The position numbers and the translations under genes were made by a program. Below are positions 14,146-26,900 of a stretch of DNA of 64,000 nucleotides, piece by piece. Within the stretch, counting starts at the first letter, position 1. Every line of letters begins with the position of its first letter. The notes under the pieces are model-generated. The model saw only the letters and a list, made by a program, of their open reading frames with translations, made no database searches and was not told the DNA's origin. Source of the DNA: Tetrahymena thermophila SB210 (Eukaryota > Ciliophora > Oligohymenophorea > Hymenostomatida > Tetrahymenidae); NCBI RefSeq assembly GCF_000189635.1, contig NW_002476520.1, positions 60,009 to 124,008 of the forward strand. Reading direction: 5' to 3'.

Positions 14146-15035
14146 TAATTTTCTAAAATTGCTCAAAAACTTGAAGCCAGATTTGTTTATCCTAATTTAA
14201 TTTGACTTTATCTAATATTTTATTGATTATTATTAATATAGATTGATTTCACTCCTTTTGTTTATTTATTTAATTAGCAATTAATTAAATAATAATTAAT
14301 TTATGCATAAAAAAATAATTATTTATTTATTTTCTTTTTCAGCTTCAAAGTTTAATCATTTTTATTTTCATTTAGCATAACAATTATTATTAGTAGATTC
14401 TTCAAAAAGCTTTTTCAGCTTTATTTTTTTAGCCATTGATATTCCCAAAACTTTAATACTCAAAAACAAATATACCTACCTACCTACCATTCATATTTAA
14501 TTGCTTGATTTATTATTTGATTAATTAAAACCTGTTTTTATGCTACTATATTACTTCTACTTCACTTTGCTCTTGTTTGCATTTGAAATTTCTTTGTAAA
14601 TACATTACCAATCGCTTAGAATAAATCTTTTATCTTCTGAGAAGCTATCCTTTTATATTCTTATAAACTCCACTTTGTAATTTAAAAAAAGTAACCAAAA
14701 TAATATTTAAAAAATGTTTAAAATTACTTTAAAAAAAAAAGACATACTTATTTAATTAATTAATTATAAAAAAATTTCATGAAAAAGATGAAAAGGTAAG
14801 CATTTTTACAAGATTACTCAATAAAATTTTATCTATACATAAATTTAATAATTTTTAAATATTTCATCAATTAATATGACATTAAAAGTTTCATTCCTTT
14901 AAATAATTCAAGTATGGCTTCAATAAAATACAATCTTTTTCTGAAGCAACTTAGAATAATATTAACATTATATATTTTACTTGTTTTTAAATAAAATAAG
15001 TATAATTAATAAAATAAATTAAAATACTTGATTTA

Positions 15036-15298
15036 ATGAAGAACGAAAGAGAACAGATAAATATGGTTTTTATTAAAAAAATAATCATAAAATTGGTGAT
15101 TTAATTGAAATTAATTTATTTAATATTTAGCAAAAATTAATATTTTTGAGCTCGTCTCAAACGTAAAAAAGAAGAAGAAAATTTCAGCGAGCGAAAGAAG
15201 TTAAAAAATAAACTAATTTTGAAAAAAACATGAAGAAGGAAGGTATTACTCTGAGAAATATAATAGAATTAGAAAAACTATAAGATTAATTTTTGTGA
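15036..15298 (+). pseudogene. Remnant of a small plus-strand gene
   Basis: Reads MKNEREQINM, then a phase-0 intron (GTTTTT..ATTTAG, about 65 bases), then a Lys/Arg-rich segment (SSSQTQKRRRKFQRAKEVKK) and EGITLRNIIELEKL, ending at TGA 15296-15298. A homologous block at 17925 continues further (SFNEIPQVYNNPSLKMSLFK) but is frameshifted earlier. The two copies together suggest one ancestral gene that neither keeps intact. No family recognised. Because only TGA stops translation here, a chance open frame is a real alternative; the protein-level agreement between copies is the main support. Confidence 0.4.
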
Positions 15299-15370
15299 AA
15301 AATTTGAAATCAAATATTAAGAAGAAAATTAAGATTTAGAAAAATAAAATATTCATCATTAAAAAAAATT

Positions 15371-15418
15371 ATTTGAAATATCACAAATCATGATATGATG
15401 GTTTGTGATATTTCAAAT
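15371..15418. repeat. Near-perfect 21-bp inverted repeat
   Basis: Left arm 15371-15391 and right arm 15398-15418 are reverse complements at 20 of 21 positions, with a 6-base loop. The arms contain atttgaaatatcacaaa. It lies exactly where this spacer departs from the otherwise homologous spacer near 18180, so it may be part of an inserted element. Confidence 0.85.
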
Positions 15419-15816
15419 GCAGGAACAGATATATTTAATTGAAGGAGATGGTGACGATATAGGTACATAAATTTAAAATGGCAATTACTAATTATTCCTT
15501 ATTTTTTATCAAAATTTTCTCTAAATAAGTAAATAAGGAATATAAAATAAAAAGAAGATTTAGTGAATTTAATTTATTTATTGATATGATAACAACCATG
15601 AATTTTAGTATTTATTTTAAAAAAATTATTTTATAACAAATTTGTTATTATATTGCTATAATTATTTATTGGCTTTCTTGATCATTAATTTACTTTTTGT
15701 AGCTGGTCCAAACAAAAGAATAATAAATAGTTTCTTTTTGGTCAGAAAATATCGCAAGCATTGCAGCATGGCTAATTTTTCTCTTGTTCCTCTAACTTAA
15801 TATTATGAATACCAAC

Positions 15817-16954
15817 TCATTCTTCTTTTTTTTCTTCAGAATCTGCAACAATAGTGCTATTTTCTTCTTTTATTGGTGCAGCTGTAGCTGATTATGTATT
15901 TTTAGAATTTTTTTTCTATTCATCTTTATCTTTAATAGATTTTTTTATTGAAGATTCTTTAATAGCCAAGGAATTTTCATTACCCACTGAAGCAACTTGC
16001 TATGATTTTTATAATTTATCTGTCTAGCTACCTTAATATTGTAGATTTTTGCTTATATTATTGTTGTTATTATTATTGCTATTGGTATTAATATTTTATT
16101 CATCATTAAAAGGAATCGAGAAACGCTTAAAGTAAAATTTATAACAGTCATCAACTAATATTTAAATAATATAAAAAAAGATAAAATAAAATTCTTAACT
16201 AAAGCATTTTTTTGTTTAATTTTCATAAGCCTATTTTTAAAAATTTAACAATTTTGTTTTATTAATTACAAAGCAAGCTATAATTTTTTTATATATAAAG
16301 CTATAAAATTATATTGGTAAATGTAGTAGCTTAGGTCAAAAAACTAATAAAATTCTATTTCAAAATTTTATAACTTTTTATTCATACTAATATGCTAAAA
16401 TAGAAAATTATTTTAATGAAAAAATAAATTTATTACTGATTTTCTTGGCGTTTTTAAAACTATATTTATCTTAGAAATCAGGATAATTTTTACTAAAATA
16501 TCTTAAAAAAGCTGTCAATTCTGTTAAAATAAAAATAGAATCTTTGTAAACTCTTTATTTATCCTCTTCAGTGAAAGGCAGTTTTATTCTTCCATGCATA
16601 TCTGGTATTCTTTCTTAAATGAACATTTACAATTAAATAGAAACATTACCTAATACGAGAAGACATAGAGAGCTATTGAATTTTCAAAAAGAATATGTAA
16701 AAAAATTTTATGAGAAACTAAAAATATATTATTATTTACTCCACACAGCATTTTAAATTAAATATTGGACTATATAAAGTTTTATAGTCTTCATTAAGAA
16801 GGCCTTCATAAATTCTTTTGTAATCCTTGTCAAATTATATAGACATATAATTATCTACAATCACATTAAACAATTCTTCACCATAGATCTATATACCCTT
16901 TTAAACATCAATAGGAATATATTCCTCTTCAAATGCTTTAAAATAATCTATCAT
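15817..16954 (-). pseudogene. CaaX-ended family, copy 2 (decaying)
   Basis: Collinear with copies 1, 3 and 4 from its ATG (16954) through PFTEEDKQRVYKDS and the conserved hydrophilic tail. An in-frame TGA at 15817-15819 replaces a Gly codon used by the other copies and would cut off the last 25 or so residues. The lost part includes the Cys-rich QPCCNACDIF end, which is still legible downstream to 15741. The acceptor of the long intron also reads TTAA where sisters have TTAG or ATAG. A truncated but expressed soluble form is the alternative. Upstream exons remain open. Confidence 0.6.
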
Positions 16955-18546
16955 GGATTTTCTAAAATTGTTCTAAAACTTGAAGTTAGTTTTGTTTATC
17001 CTAATTCAATTTGACTTTATCTAATATTTTATTAATTATCATAAATATATATAGATTGATTTCACTCGTTTTGTTTATTTATTTATTTTATTTATCAGCT
17101 TCAAAGTTTAATCTTTTTTATTTTCATTTAGCATAACAATTATTATTAGTAGATTCTTCAAAAAGCTTTACAAGCTTTATTTTTTTATTCATTGATATTC
17201 ACAAAACTTTAATACTAAAAAACAAATGTGCCTACCATTCATATTTAATTGCTTGATTTATTATTTGATTAATTAAAACCTGTCTTTATGTTCCTATATT
17301 ACTTCTACCTCACTTTGCTCTTATTTGCATTTGAAATCTCTTTGTAAATACATTACCAATCGCTTAGAATAAATCTTTTATCTTCTGAGAAACTATCAAT
17401 CTCTTAAAATAAACCTTTTATCTTCTTATTAACTCCACTTTGTAATTTAAAAAAAGTAATCAAAATAATATTTAAAAATGTTTAAAATTACTTTAAAAAA
17501 AATATACTTATTTAATTAATTAATTTTGAAAAAACTAATATTGTTATTTAACATTAATAATATATGATATCACAAAAAATTATATTAAAATCACATTTTT
17601 TACTATTAAGCAAGAATAAACCAGTAATTAAAAAATACTAAGATGTTAATTGATTGAAGAATTAATCTCTTAAGTATAATCATGAAAAAGATGAAAAGGT
17701 AAGCATTTTTACAAGAGTACTCAATAAAATTTATTTTATCTATACATAAATTTAATAATTTTTAAATATTTCATTTATTAATATTACATCAAAAGTTTCA
17801 TTTCTTTAAATAATTCAAGTATGGCTTCAATAAAATACAATCTTTTTCTGAAGCAACTTAGAATAATAATAACATTATATGTTTTACTTGTTTTTAAATA
17901 TAATAAATTAAAATACTTGATTTAATGAAGAATGAAAGAGAACAGATAAATATGGTTTTTATAAAAAAAAATACTCATAAAATTGGTGATTTAATTGAAA
18001 TTAATTTATTTAATATTTAGCAAAAAATAATATTTTTGAGCTCGTCTCAAACGTAAAAAAGAAGAAGAAAATTTCAGTGAAAGAAGTTAAAAAATAAACT
18101 AATTTTAAAAAAAACATGAAGAGCGAAGGAAGGTATTACTCTGAGAAATATAATAGAATTAGAAAAACTATTTGATTAATAATTATCCGAAAAAAGCTTT
18201 AATGAAATCCCATAAGTTTATAACAACCCCAGCTTAAAAATGAGTTTGTTTAAATATTTAATTGAAGGTGACGATGTAGGTAAATAAATTAAAAATGATA
18301 ATTATTAATATCTCTTCATTTTTTCTCAAATTTCTCCAAATAAGGAATACTAAACAAAAGAAGATTTAGTTACTTTAATTTATTAATTGTGTCTGATAAA
18401 ACCATAAATTTTAGTAGTTGTTTTAAAAAATTATTTTACATCAAATTTGTTACTATTAAATGCTATCATTATTTATTGGCTTTCCTGTTCATTAATTTAC
18501 TTTTTGGAGCTGGCCCAAAAAAAGTTTAATAAATAGATTGTTTTTG
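16955..18546. other. Spacer between copies 2 and 3
   Basis: AT-rich spacer homologous to 14146-15740. It carries a longer version of the plus-strand remnant (17925-18280). Otherwise only low-complexity sequence and the shared atgaaaaagatgaaaagg block near 17681. Confidence 0.5.
17925..18280 (+). pseudogene. Longer copy of the plus-strand remnant
   Basis: Begins with the same MKNEREQINM, intron and SSSQTQKRRRKFQ as the block at 15036. It then meets an in-frame TGA because a GCGA-containing stretch is missing. Past a compensating 4-base difference the frame resumes as EGITLRNIIELEKLFDQQLS and runs on through SFNEIPQVYNNPSLKMSLFK to YLIEGDDVG, followed by a GTAAAT donor-like site. The second half is clearly protein-like, so an ancestral gene of at least 100 codons existed. 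Function unknown. Probably non-functional because of the frameshift. Confidence 0.45.
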
Positions 18547-19756
18547 TCAGAAAATATTGCAATCATTGCAGCATGGTTAATTTTTCTCTTTTTACTCTAA
18601 CTTAATATTATGAATACCTACTTCTTCTTCTTTTTTTCCTCCTGGATCTGCAACAACAGTGCTATTTTTTTCTTTTATTGGTGAAGCTGTAGCTGATTAT
18701 GTATTTATAGACTATTTTTTCTATTCATCTTTATCTTGAGTTACTTGTCTCATTGAAGATTCTTTAATAGCCAAGGAATTATCATTACCCGCTGAATCAA
18801 CTTGCTAGGACTTTTATAATTTTTCTGTCTGGCTACCCTTCAATTTCTCTAGATTTTTGTTTATATTATTGTTGTTATTATTATTATTGGTATTGGTATT
18901 CATATTTTATTCATCATTAAAAGGGATCGAGAAACGCTTAAAGTAAAATTTATAACAGTCATCAACTAATATTTAAATAAATTAAAAAGATAAAATAGAA
19001 TTTGTACTTTAGCATTTTTTTGTTAAATTCTCATAAACTGATTTGAAAAAATCTATCAATTTTGTTTTATTAATTGCAAAACATAAGCTTTTTATATTTG
19101 TAGCTTTAAAATATATAGGAAAATGATGTAACTTAGGTCTAAAAACTAATAAAATTCTATTTATATTTATTATAACTTTTAATTCATAGCAATATTCTAA
19201 AATAGAAAAATATTTTATAGAAAAAATAAATTTATTACTGATTTTCTTGGCGCTTTGAAAACTATATTTATCTTAGAAATCAGGATAATTTTTACTACAA
19301 TATCTTGATAAAGCTATTATTTCTGTTAAAATTAAAATAGAATCTTTGTAAACTCTTTATTTATCCTCTTCAGTGAAAGGCAGTTTTATTTTTCCATACC
19401 TATCTGGTATTCTTTCTCTAATAAAAATTTTCAATTAGTTAGACACATCATCTACTACCAAAGGAGATAAATACCTATTGAATTTTCAAAAATAATCTGT
19501 AAAAAAATTCTATGATAAACTAAAAATATATTATTATTTACGCTATTGAGCCTTATATGCTATAAATTACATAATATAAAGATTCATAGTCTTCATTAAG
19601 AAGGCTTTCATAAATTCTTTTGTAATCTTTGTCAAATTATGTAGACCTATAATTTTCTATAATCAAAAGAAACATTTCTTCACCATTGATCTATATACCC
19701 TTTTAAACATCAATAGGAATATATTCCTCTTCAAATGCTTTAAAATAATCTATCAT
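18547..19756 (-). CDS. CaaX-ended family, copy 3
   Basis: Complete by comparison with copy 4. ATG at 19756 (MIDYFKAFEEEY), phase-2 first intron with GTAAATAATAA donor, PFTEEDKQRVYKDS block, and a GTACAA donor before IDDCYKVYFNRF. After a shorter poly-Asn run the tail stays open to QPCCNDCNIF and TGA 18547-18549. The NDCN versus NACD difference groups it with copy 4. Same inferred role as copy 1: a prenylated or palmitoylated cytosolic protein of unknown fold. The start is the minimal one supported in all copies. Confidence 0.6.
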
Positions 19757-21107
19757 AAAAGATCTAAAATTTATCTAAAACTTGAAGGTAGTTTTGTTTA
19801 TCCTAATTCAATTTGCTAGTATCTTATTTATCAGATTCTATCTAATATCTTATTAATTATCATTAATATTGATTAATTTAACTCCTTTTGTTTAATTATT
19901 TAACTAGCAATCAATTAAATAATAATTAATTTATCATAAAAAAAATAATTATTCATTTATTTTCTTTATCAACTTCAAATTTAAATTTTTATTATTTTCA
20001 TTTATCATATACAATAATTGTTAGTAGATTTTTCAAAAAGCTTTGCCAACTTTATTTTTTTTTAGTCACTCTGATTCACAGAACTAGAATGCTCATAAAC
20101 TTACATTCCATTCATATGTAATTAAAACTTATCTTTTTGCTCCTATATTTCTTCTACTTCGATTTGTCCTTATTCCTATTTGCATTTAAATCAAAATAGT
20201 TCTTTGTAAATACATTATCAACCACTAAAAATAAACCTTTTATCTTCTTAGAATTGTAATTTAAAAAAAATCAAAATGATATTTAAAAAATATTTTAAAT
20301 TACTTAAATAAAAAAAATATTTATTTAATTATGAAAAAAATAATATAGTAATATAACATTAATAATACATTGTATCCAGTAATTAAAAAATACTTAGATG
20401 CTAATTGATTGACAAGTTAATCTCTTAAGTATAATCATGAAAAAAATGAAAAGATAATCATTTTTACAATAGTACTTAATAAAATAAAAATTACATAAAT
20501 TTAATAATTTTTAAATATTTCATAAATTAATATAACATGAAAAGTTTCATCACTTTAAATAATTAAAGTATGATGTTAATCAAATACAATCTTTTTCTGA
20601 ATAAACTTTAAAAAAATTAAAATTATATACAAATATTTCAAATAAAGTAACCCTTGTATTTTTATATATCATATCTGTTATGTAAAAATATTTCAAGATT
20701 AAAAATTTTTTTTCTTCTATCAGGTGCTTCAAAACCTTTTTTTAATTTCTATTATTTATTTATTTTATATTTTAGTAAATAATATTTATTATTCTACTAA
20801 ACAAACACATATTTTAACTCAAGAAATAATTATCCTAAAATAGCTTTAATCAAATCCCATAAATTTATTACAACCCCAGCTTAAAAATGAGTTTGTTTAA
20901 ATATTTAATTGAACAAAAGAAGATTTAGTTACTTTAATTTATTAATTGTTTCTGATAAAACCATAAATTTTAGTAGTTGTTTTAAAAAATTATTTTACAT
21001 CAAATTTGTTACTATTAAATTCTATAATTATTTATTGGCTTTCCTGTTCATTAATTTACTTTTTGGAGCTGGCCAAAAAAAAAGTATAATTATTAGATTG
21101 TTTTTTG
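19757..21107. other. Spacer between copies 3 and 4
   Basis: Shorter spacer lacking most of the plus-strand remnant; only its last segment survives at 20832. Otherwise AT-rich with the shared atgaaaaaaatgaaaag block near 20436. Confidence 0.5.
20832..20912 (+). pseudogene. Third fragment of the plus-strand remnant
   Basis: Reads LSQNSFNQIPQIYYNPSLK then MSLFKYLIE, matching the end of the 17925-18280 remnant. It then jumps directly into the sequence that lies beyond the donor-like site in the sister spacer, so the GDDVG codons and about 60 following bases are deleted. A relic of duplication, not a gene by itself. Confidence 0.45.
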
Positions 21108-22331
21108 TCAGAAAATATTGCAATCATTGCAGCATGGCTAATTTTTCTCTTGTTACTCTAGCTTAATATCATTAATACCTACTCCTTCTTCTTTTTTGCC
21201 TTCTGGATCTGCAACAACAGTGTTATTTTTTTCTTTTATTGGTGAAGCTGTAGCTGATTATGTATTTTTAGACTTTTTTTTCTATTCATCTTTATCTTGA
21301 GTTACTTGTCTCATTGAAGATTCTTTAATAGCCAAGGAATTATCATTACCCACTGAAGCAACTTGCTATGATTTTTATAATTTTTCTGTCTGGCTACCCT
21401 TCTATTTCTCTAGATTTTTGTTTATAATATTGTTGTTATTATTATTATTATTATTAGTATTGGTATTCATATTTTATTCATCATTAAAAGGGATCGAGAA
21501 ACGCTTAAAGTAAAATTTATAACAGTCATCAACTAATATTTAAATAAATTAAAAAGATAAAATATAATTTGTAACTTAAGCATTTTTTTGTTAAATTCTC
21601 ATAAGCTGATTTGAAAAAATCTATCAATTTTGTTTTATTAATTGGAAATCAAGCTATAAGCTTTATATATATAAAGCTATAAAAATGTATAGGAAAATGA
21701 AGTAACTTAGGTCAAAAAACTAATAAAATTTTATTTATATTTATTATAACTTTTTATTCATAGTAATAAGCTAAAATAGAAAAATATTTTAAAGAAAAAA
21801 TAAATTTATTACTGATTTTCTTGGCGCTTTGAAAACTATATTTATCTTAGAAATCAGGATAATTTTTACTAAAATATCTTAATAAAGCTGTCATTTCTGT
21901 TAAAATAAAAATAGAATCTTTGTACACTCTTTATTTATCCTCTTCAGTAAAAGGAAATTGTATTTTTCCTTCTCTAGCTGGTATTCTTACTCTAATGAAC
22001 AAATGCAATTATTCACACACATCATACGCTACGAAAGGACTTAGATACCTATTGAATTTTCAAAAAAAATCTGTAAAAAAACTCTATGAGAAAACTAAAA
22101 ATTTATTATTATTTACCCTAGTGTTGATTTTATGTTATAAGTTACAAATTTTAAAGATTCATAGTCTTCATTAAGAAGGCCTTCATAAACTCTTTTGTAA
22201 TCTTTGTTAAATACTTGAGACCTATAAGTTTCTTATAACAAAAGAAACATTTCTTCACCATTGATCTATATACCCTTTTAAACATCAATAGGAATATATT
22301 CCTCTTCAAATGCTTTAAAATAATCTATCAT
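21108..22331 (-). CDS. CaaX-ended family, copy 4
   Basis: Best-preserved member for reading the family. ATG at 22331, then YKRVYEGLLNEDYESLK, a phase-2 intron, SPFVAYDVCEQLHLFIRVRI, PFTEEDKQRVYKDS, a long intron, then KSAYENLTKKC, a GTTACA-donor intron and IDDCYKVYFNRF. The tail has a longer Asn run and Lys/Glu-rich sequence and ends QPCCNDCNIF at TGA 21108-21110. The conserved Cys cluster and CxIF end, kept while the rest of the tail diverges, argue for selection on membrane attachment. No enzymatic motif is visible. Confidence 0.6.
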
Positions 22332-23917
22332 GAATGAACTAAAATTGCTCTAAAACTTGAAGTTAGTTTTGTTTATCCTAATTCAATTAGCTAATATCTT
22401 ATTTTTCAGATTCTATCTAATATTTTATTCATTATCATTAATGCTTTTGTTTATTTATTTAACTAGCAATTAATAAAAAATAATTAATTTATGTATAAAA
22501 AAAATAATTATTTATTTATTTTCTTTATCAACTTCAAAGTTAAATCTTTTTTATTTTCACTTATCATATACAATTATTATTAGTAGATTCAAAAAGCTTT
22601 GCGAGCTTTCTTTTTTTTTAGTCATTGTGATTTACAGAACTTCAATGCTCATTAACTTACCTACCATTCATATGTAATTACTTGAATAATTATTTGATTA
22701 ATTAAAGCTTGTCTTTTTGCTCCTATATTTCTTCTACTTCGATTTGTCCTTATTCCTATTTGCATTTAAAATCAAAATAATTCTTTGTAAATACATTATC
22801 AACCACTAAAAATAAACCTTTTATCTTCTTAGAATTGTAATTTAAAAAAATCAAAATAATATTTAAAATTACTTTATAAAAAAAATATTTATTTAACTAT
22901 GAAAAAAATAATATTGTAATTTAACATTAATAATAAATTGTATCACTAAAAATTATGTTAAAATCACATTTTTTACTATAAAGTAAGAATAAACCAGTAA
23001 TTAAAAAATGCTTAGATGTTGATTGATTGACAAATTAATCTCTTAAGTATAATCATGAAAAAAATGAAAAGATAATCATTTTTACAATAGTACTCAATAA
23101 AATTATCATTACATAAATTTAATAATTTTTAAATATTTCATAAATTAATATAACATGAAAAGTTTCATCGCTTTAAATAATTAAAGTATGATGTTTATCA
23201 AATACAATCTTTTCTGAATACACTTAAAATAAAATTAAAATTATAAAAATTTTTCATATTAAATAACCCTTGTATTTTTATATATCATATCCATTATATA
23301 AAATATTTATATCTGTTAAAATAGTAATAAATTTATATGTTATTATTTACAAAATACTAGTAAAACTAACTTTTTTACCCTATATCTAGGTTCTTTCATA
23401 TTAAAGTACTTTTTAAAAAAATATAGATTTAAATTTCAAAAGATGAATTTAAGCTAATTGGTCTTAAATTAAGAAAAAGTAATTACATTTTAAAATATAT
23501 TTAATAATATCCTTTTTTTTAAATAAAAATAATATTTAAAAAATATTTTCCAAAATGCAAGTTTTATGATTATATTTATATTATTTTTAAATTAAATTAA
23601 ATGATTTGTCATTTTTATTATTGAAAAAGATAATAAATTTAATGACTTTAAAATAAATATATATTAATCCTTTTAAATATGTTTTAAAAATAATTTAAAT
23701 ATTTAAATATTTATACTAAAATAAAACATAAGAGATTAAATTGTAGTATATATATTAAATAACATTTGGCGTATATCCTTTAACTAACTCACAAAATCAA
23801 CTAATAAAGTTAGTTAATTCTTTTTATTCTAAAGAAATTCCTTTGAAAAAACAATAATTTTTTAGATTTATTTTTATATTGTTAATAAAGCACATACATA
23901 ATTTTGATAAAAAGAAC
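22332..23917. other. Right flank of the CaaX array
   Basis: Up to about 23250 this repeats the array spacer (with a degenerate helix-coding stretch on the minus strand near 22500-22800). From there to 23917 it is unique AT-rich sequence leading to the next sensor gene. I see no gene. Confidence 0.5.
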
Positions 23918-26900
23918 ATGAAAACAATAATAATAGGATTAATACTAACAGTTTCTCTACCTATATTAACTGGTGTTGCTATTGTTTTAACTATATTCTA
24001 TTAACAACTGTGGATTGCTCTTGTTAATTGGTAATTTATTATATCTTCATTTATCATTATTGTTTTAGCAGATAATGTTGAATTTATGCAATTTAAAATG
24101 TGGAAATAAATGCCTCATTATCCAAAATATTTAAGGGAACTAAATCTATTTAATTCAAAAATAAATAGGGAATAAGATGTAGCTATCTGGATTGATTAAA
24201 CATAAAAATAAGTAGTATTTAATTCTGCTCTATCACAAAAAATTTTGGAGCAATATAGCTTCAATTAAGTAAGTAGAATTTTCTGATTACATTCACTACA
24301 ACTAATTTAATGATTTTAAAAAATGAAATTCTAAAGCTTCAATTACATATGGTTGTTATTAATAATTTGCTTTCAAAGTTTTAGGATTCATCAATCATAG
24401 GTAAGCTGTTTAATTAGTTTATTTCTATTATGTTTAAGTTTTAATCAATATTTTAAACGTAGACAATCCTAATTCTACTTTCACGATATGTTCATACAGG
24501 GATTTGATATTCAACTAATGCCCATAAAATGTTTATGATTAATTAAATCAAAATTTATTTTATGTAGATTTATATTTTGTTAGATCTGTCTTTTAATTTA
24601 GTTTACTAACAGCTAAACAAAAACACTTCATTGAAATGGTATTTTTAATTAATAAATACTCTTATTTATGTTGATTAAATACAGAATATCAAGGTTTCTT
24701 TTTATGCTAGAGCTGCTTTTTTAGCATATCAAACAGGAGGCCTTATTTAATTGATATATTTATACAACTCAGATACAACATCTATTTTATATGGGGTTCC
24801 TTCTAGGTATTTATTAAATTTGTTCTATTTTTGTAGTTAATTTATATTATTGAAGCTATTATAATTATACGAGCTGTGATTATGAATATTGTAATGGTGA
24901 CAATTTTATTGAGCCATATGATCCCAGATGCAGACCATGGTATTAGTTTGCTGAATAAAATAAAGGTATATTAAATTTTATTATTTGATAAAAGTGATTA
25001 TTTATTTTTTTTAAATAATAAAATAAAAAATATTCTTAAATAAAAAACATATGAATATATATATATATTTTTTCATTAAGAAAAATGATGATAATTAATT
25101 AATTAATTATTGTGTTTGCCAAAAGAATTTTATACTGAATTATATAAACCATACCATCTAATTAATACATATATTTTTATACCGTTAATATTCTATTTTA
25201 AGGTGAGAAAAAAATATAATTTTCTTCAATAACTTTCTCCTTAATTTAAAATATTTTAAAAAATTCTATGATAAGAAATAAGTGAATACTTTATGATAAC
25301 TTAAAGTATAGATTTTTTTATTTTTTATTTTAGGATTTTATTTTTATGAGCCTTACGATGATGCAGTAGGATAAATTCTAATTATGACTCTTTCTAGTTA
25401 GGTTGATAATCAAAATTAATTTTATTCAGTAAATAGCATAGATTTTGTTATAGGAGACTTAATTTAGATGTAAAATAGTACGTTAAGCTAGAATGCTTAT
25501 TCTGTACTTTTCCACGAGTTCAATTCAACAGTAAAATATCCAAAATTTATTTGTTTAAAAAATCGTAATTAAATCATCATAAAAATAGGTATTCTATCAT
25601 CCTTTTTAAATGTTCTATGAACAAAAACCTTGGCCAGATTTAGAATATTTGAACATAAATTAATTTTGTAGTGACACAGATCAATAAATGAATAAATGTC
25701 TTAGTTAAAAATAAGAATTCTCAAATCAATTACAAGCAACTCTAGAATTTATCCAAACAGGAAACTACTCAATAGATGAATAAATAAATTTAGATTCACT
25801 ATACTAAAAATGGGAAAGGTTTGGATAGAAGCAGTATTATTTATTTATTTAGTTCATGTTAATTTAAAAAACATAAAAAATATTTTATTTAAAAAGGCTA
25901 AGCATAGTTATTCCCATATAGAGCTCTTTAAAAGGAATTAATAGCTAAAGACCTTATTCTTATGCTATATTAATGACAGCAAGAGTTATATCAGATTAAA
26001 CAGATAAGTTTATGCTATTCAACCTGTTTAATGAGAATTAAATAAGGTTACCACTCATTTTTGAATTTTTATTGATAAGCTTCATTGTATTCGCCTTTAT
26101 ATTAAATTATGGCTATTTTCTCATTTACTAAGTTCAAAATCCAATACAGTTATTAATTTTGTTTTTGAGAAGAAGTTACATGCAACAGTCAGCTTGTAAA
26201 AGCTAAAAAGATAAAATAATTAAATAAAATTATTTAAAATAAAAAACAGATAATTTTAGAAATAGCAAAAAGTCTTTCAAATCAAGTAGTAAATTAAATA
26301 TAAAATAATTAGATGAATAGGGAAGTGCATTCTATCAGATATAATAAACTGACGTTAATATTCCATTAAGCTTTAATTAATAATATTCCATTAATCAAAA
26401 CTACAATTTTTAGAAAGCTGTTGAGTAATAATAATTAATTTTTACAGATCATAATAATACAAATAATTCTAAAATTAAGTTAAATCATTTGGAAATGAAA
26501 TAATTTCTTGAAATTAATGAGCCGTCTCCAAAATAACAAAATTTTATATTTAGCTCAAATAAATTGTCTCAAACATAATCAATATTAAAAAAGACAAATA
26601 TTTAAAGTTGCTTCTTAGATTAAATTAATTCAAAATCTCCATAAACGTAGTCATTTAAAAAAGAAGAAAATCAAGTTTTAACTTAAAAAAAAACTGTTTT
26701 TAATATTAACATCTAAAAATGTGATGAAAGAGATTAAAGCTCTAAATCAAATTATAAAATTGATAATGTATCTTTAAAAATGTAAAATAAAGATAGTGTA
26801 TAGACTAAAATAAAAATTCTTTAAGGATTGAAACCTTTATTTTTAGAAATGAAAATAATTAAAAAAACATTTTAGGATTTAGAGGAACTTATAAATTACC

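Larger units (their letters stand above)
14146..15740. other. Spacer between copies 1 and 2
   Basis: AT-rich DNA upstream of copy 1. It shares long blocks with the other spacers. Around 14380-14680, minus-strand frames look coding in some copies (for example FKCKQEQ followed by a Gln-rich helix), but indels break them differently in each copy. I therefore do not call extra 5' exons. The spacer also holds the plus-strand remnant at 15036 and the palindrome at 15371. Confidence 0.5.
12938..23250 (-). repeat. Four-unit tandem array, 2.6-2.8 kb period
   Basis: Equivalent stop codons lie at 12938, 15741, 18547 and 21108, giving periods of 2803, 2806 and 2561 bases. Coding parts, introns and much of the spacers are shared. 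For example, the block starting atcatgaaaaa(g/a)atgaaaag recurs near 14778, 17681, 20436 and 23055. Copies 1 and 2 are closer to each other, as are copies 3 and 4, judging from shared indels and the CCNAC versus CCNDC endings. Confidence 0.85.

Noticed and set aside
14380-14690. Possible additional 5' exons of the CaaX family (FKCKQEQ.. Gln-rich helix; MAKKIKLKKLFEES).
   Set aside because: Protein-like in single copies, but indels put the four copies in different frames and some have in-frame TGA, so coding use is not supported without transcripts.
18238-19040. Plus-strand frame of roughly 800 bases opening with MSLFKYLIEGDDVG and crossing copy 3 of the CaaX family.
   Set aside because: Most of it is antisense to the conserved minus-strand C-terminus, which is supported by protein-level conservation in four copies. 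Only its first 45 bases look coding (part of the remnant).
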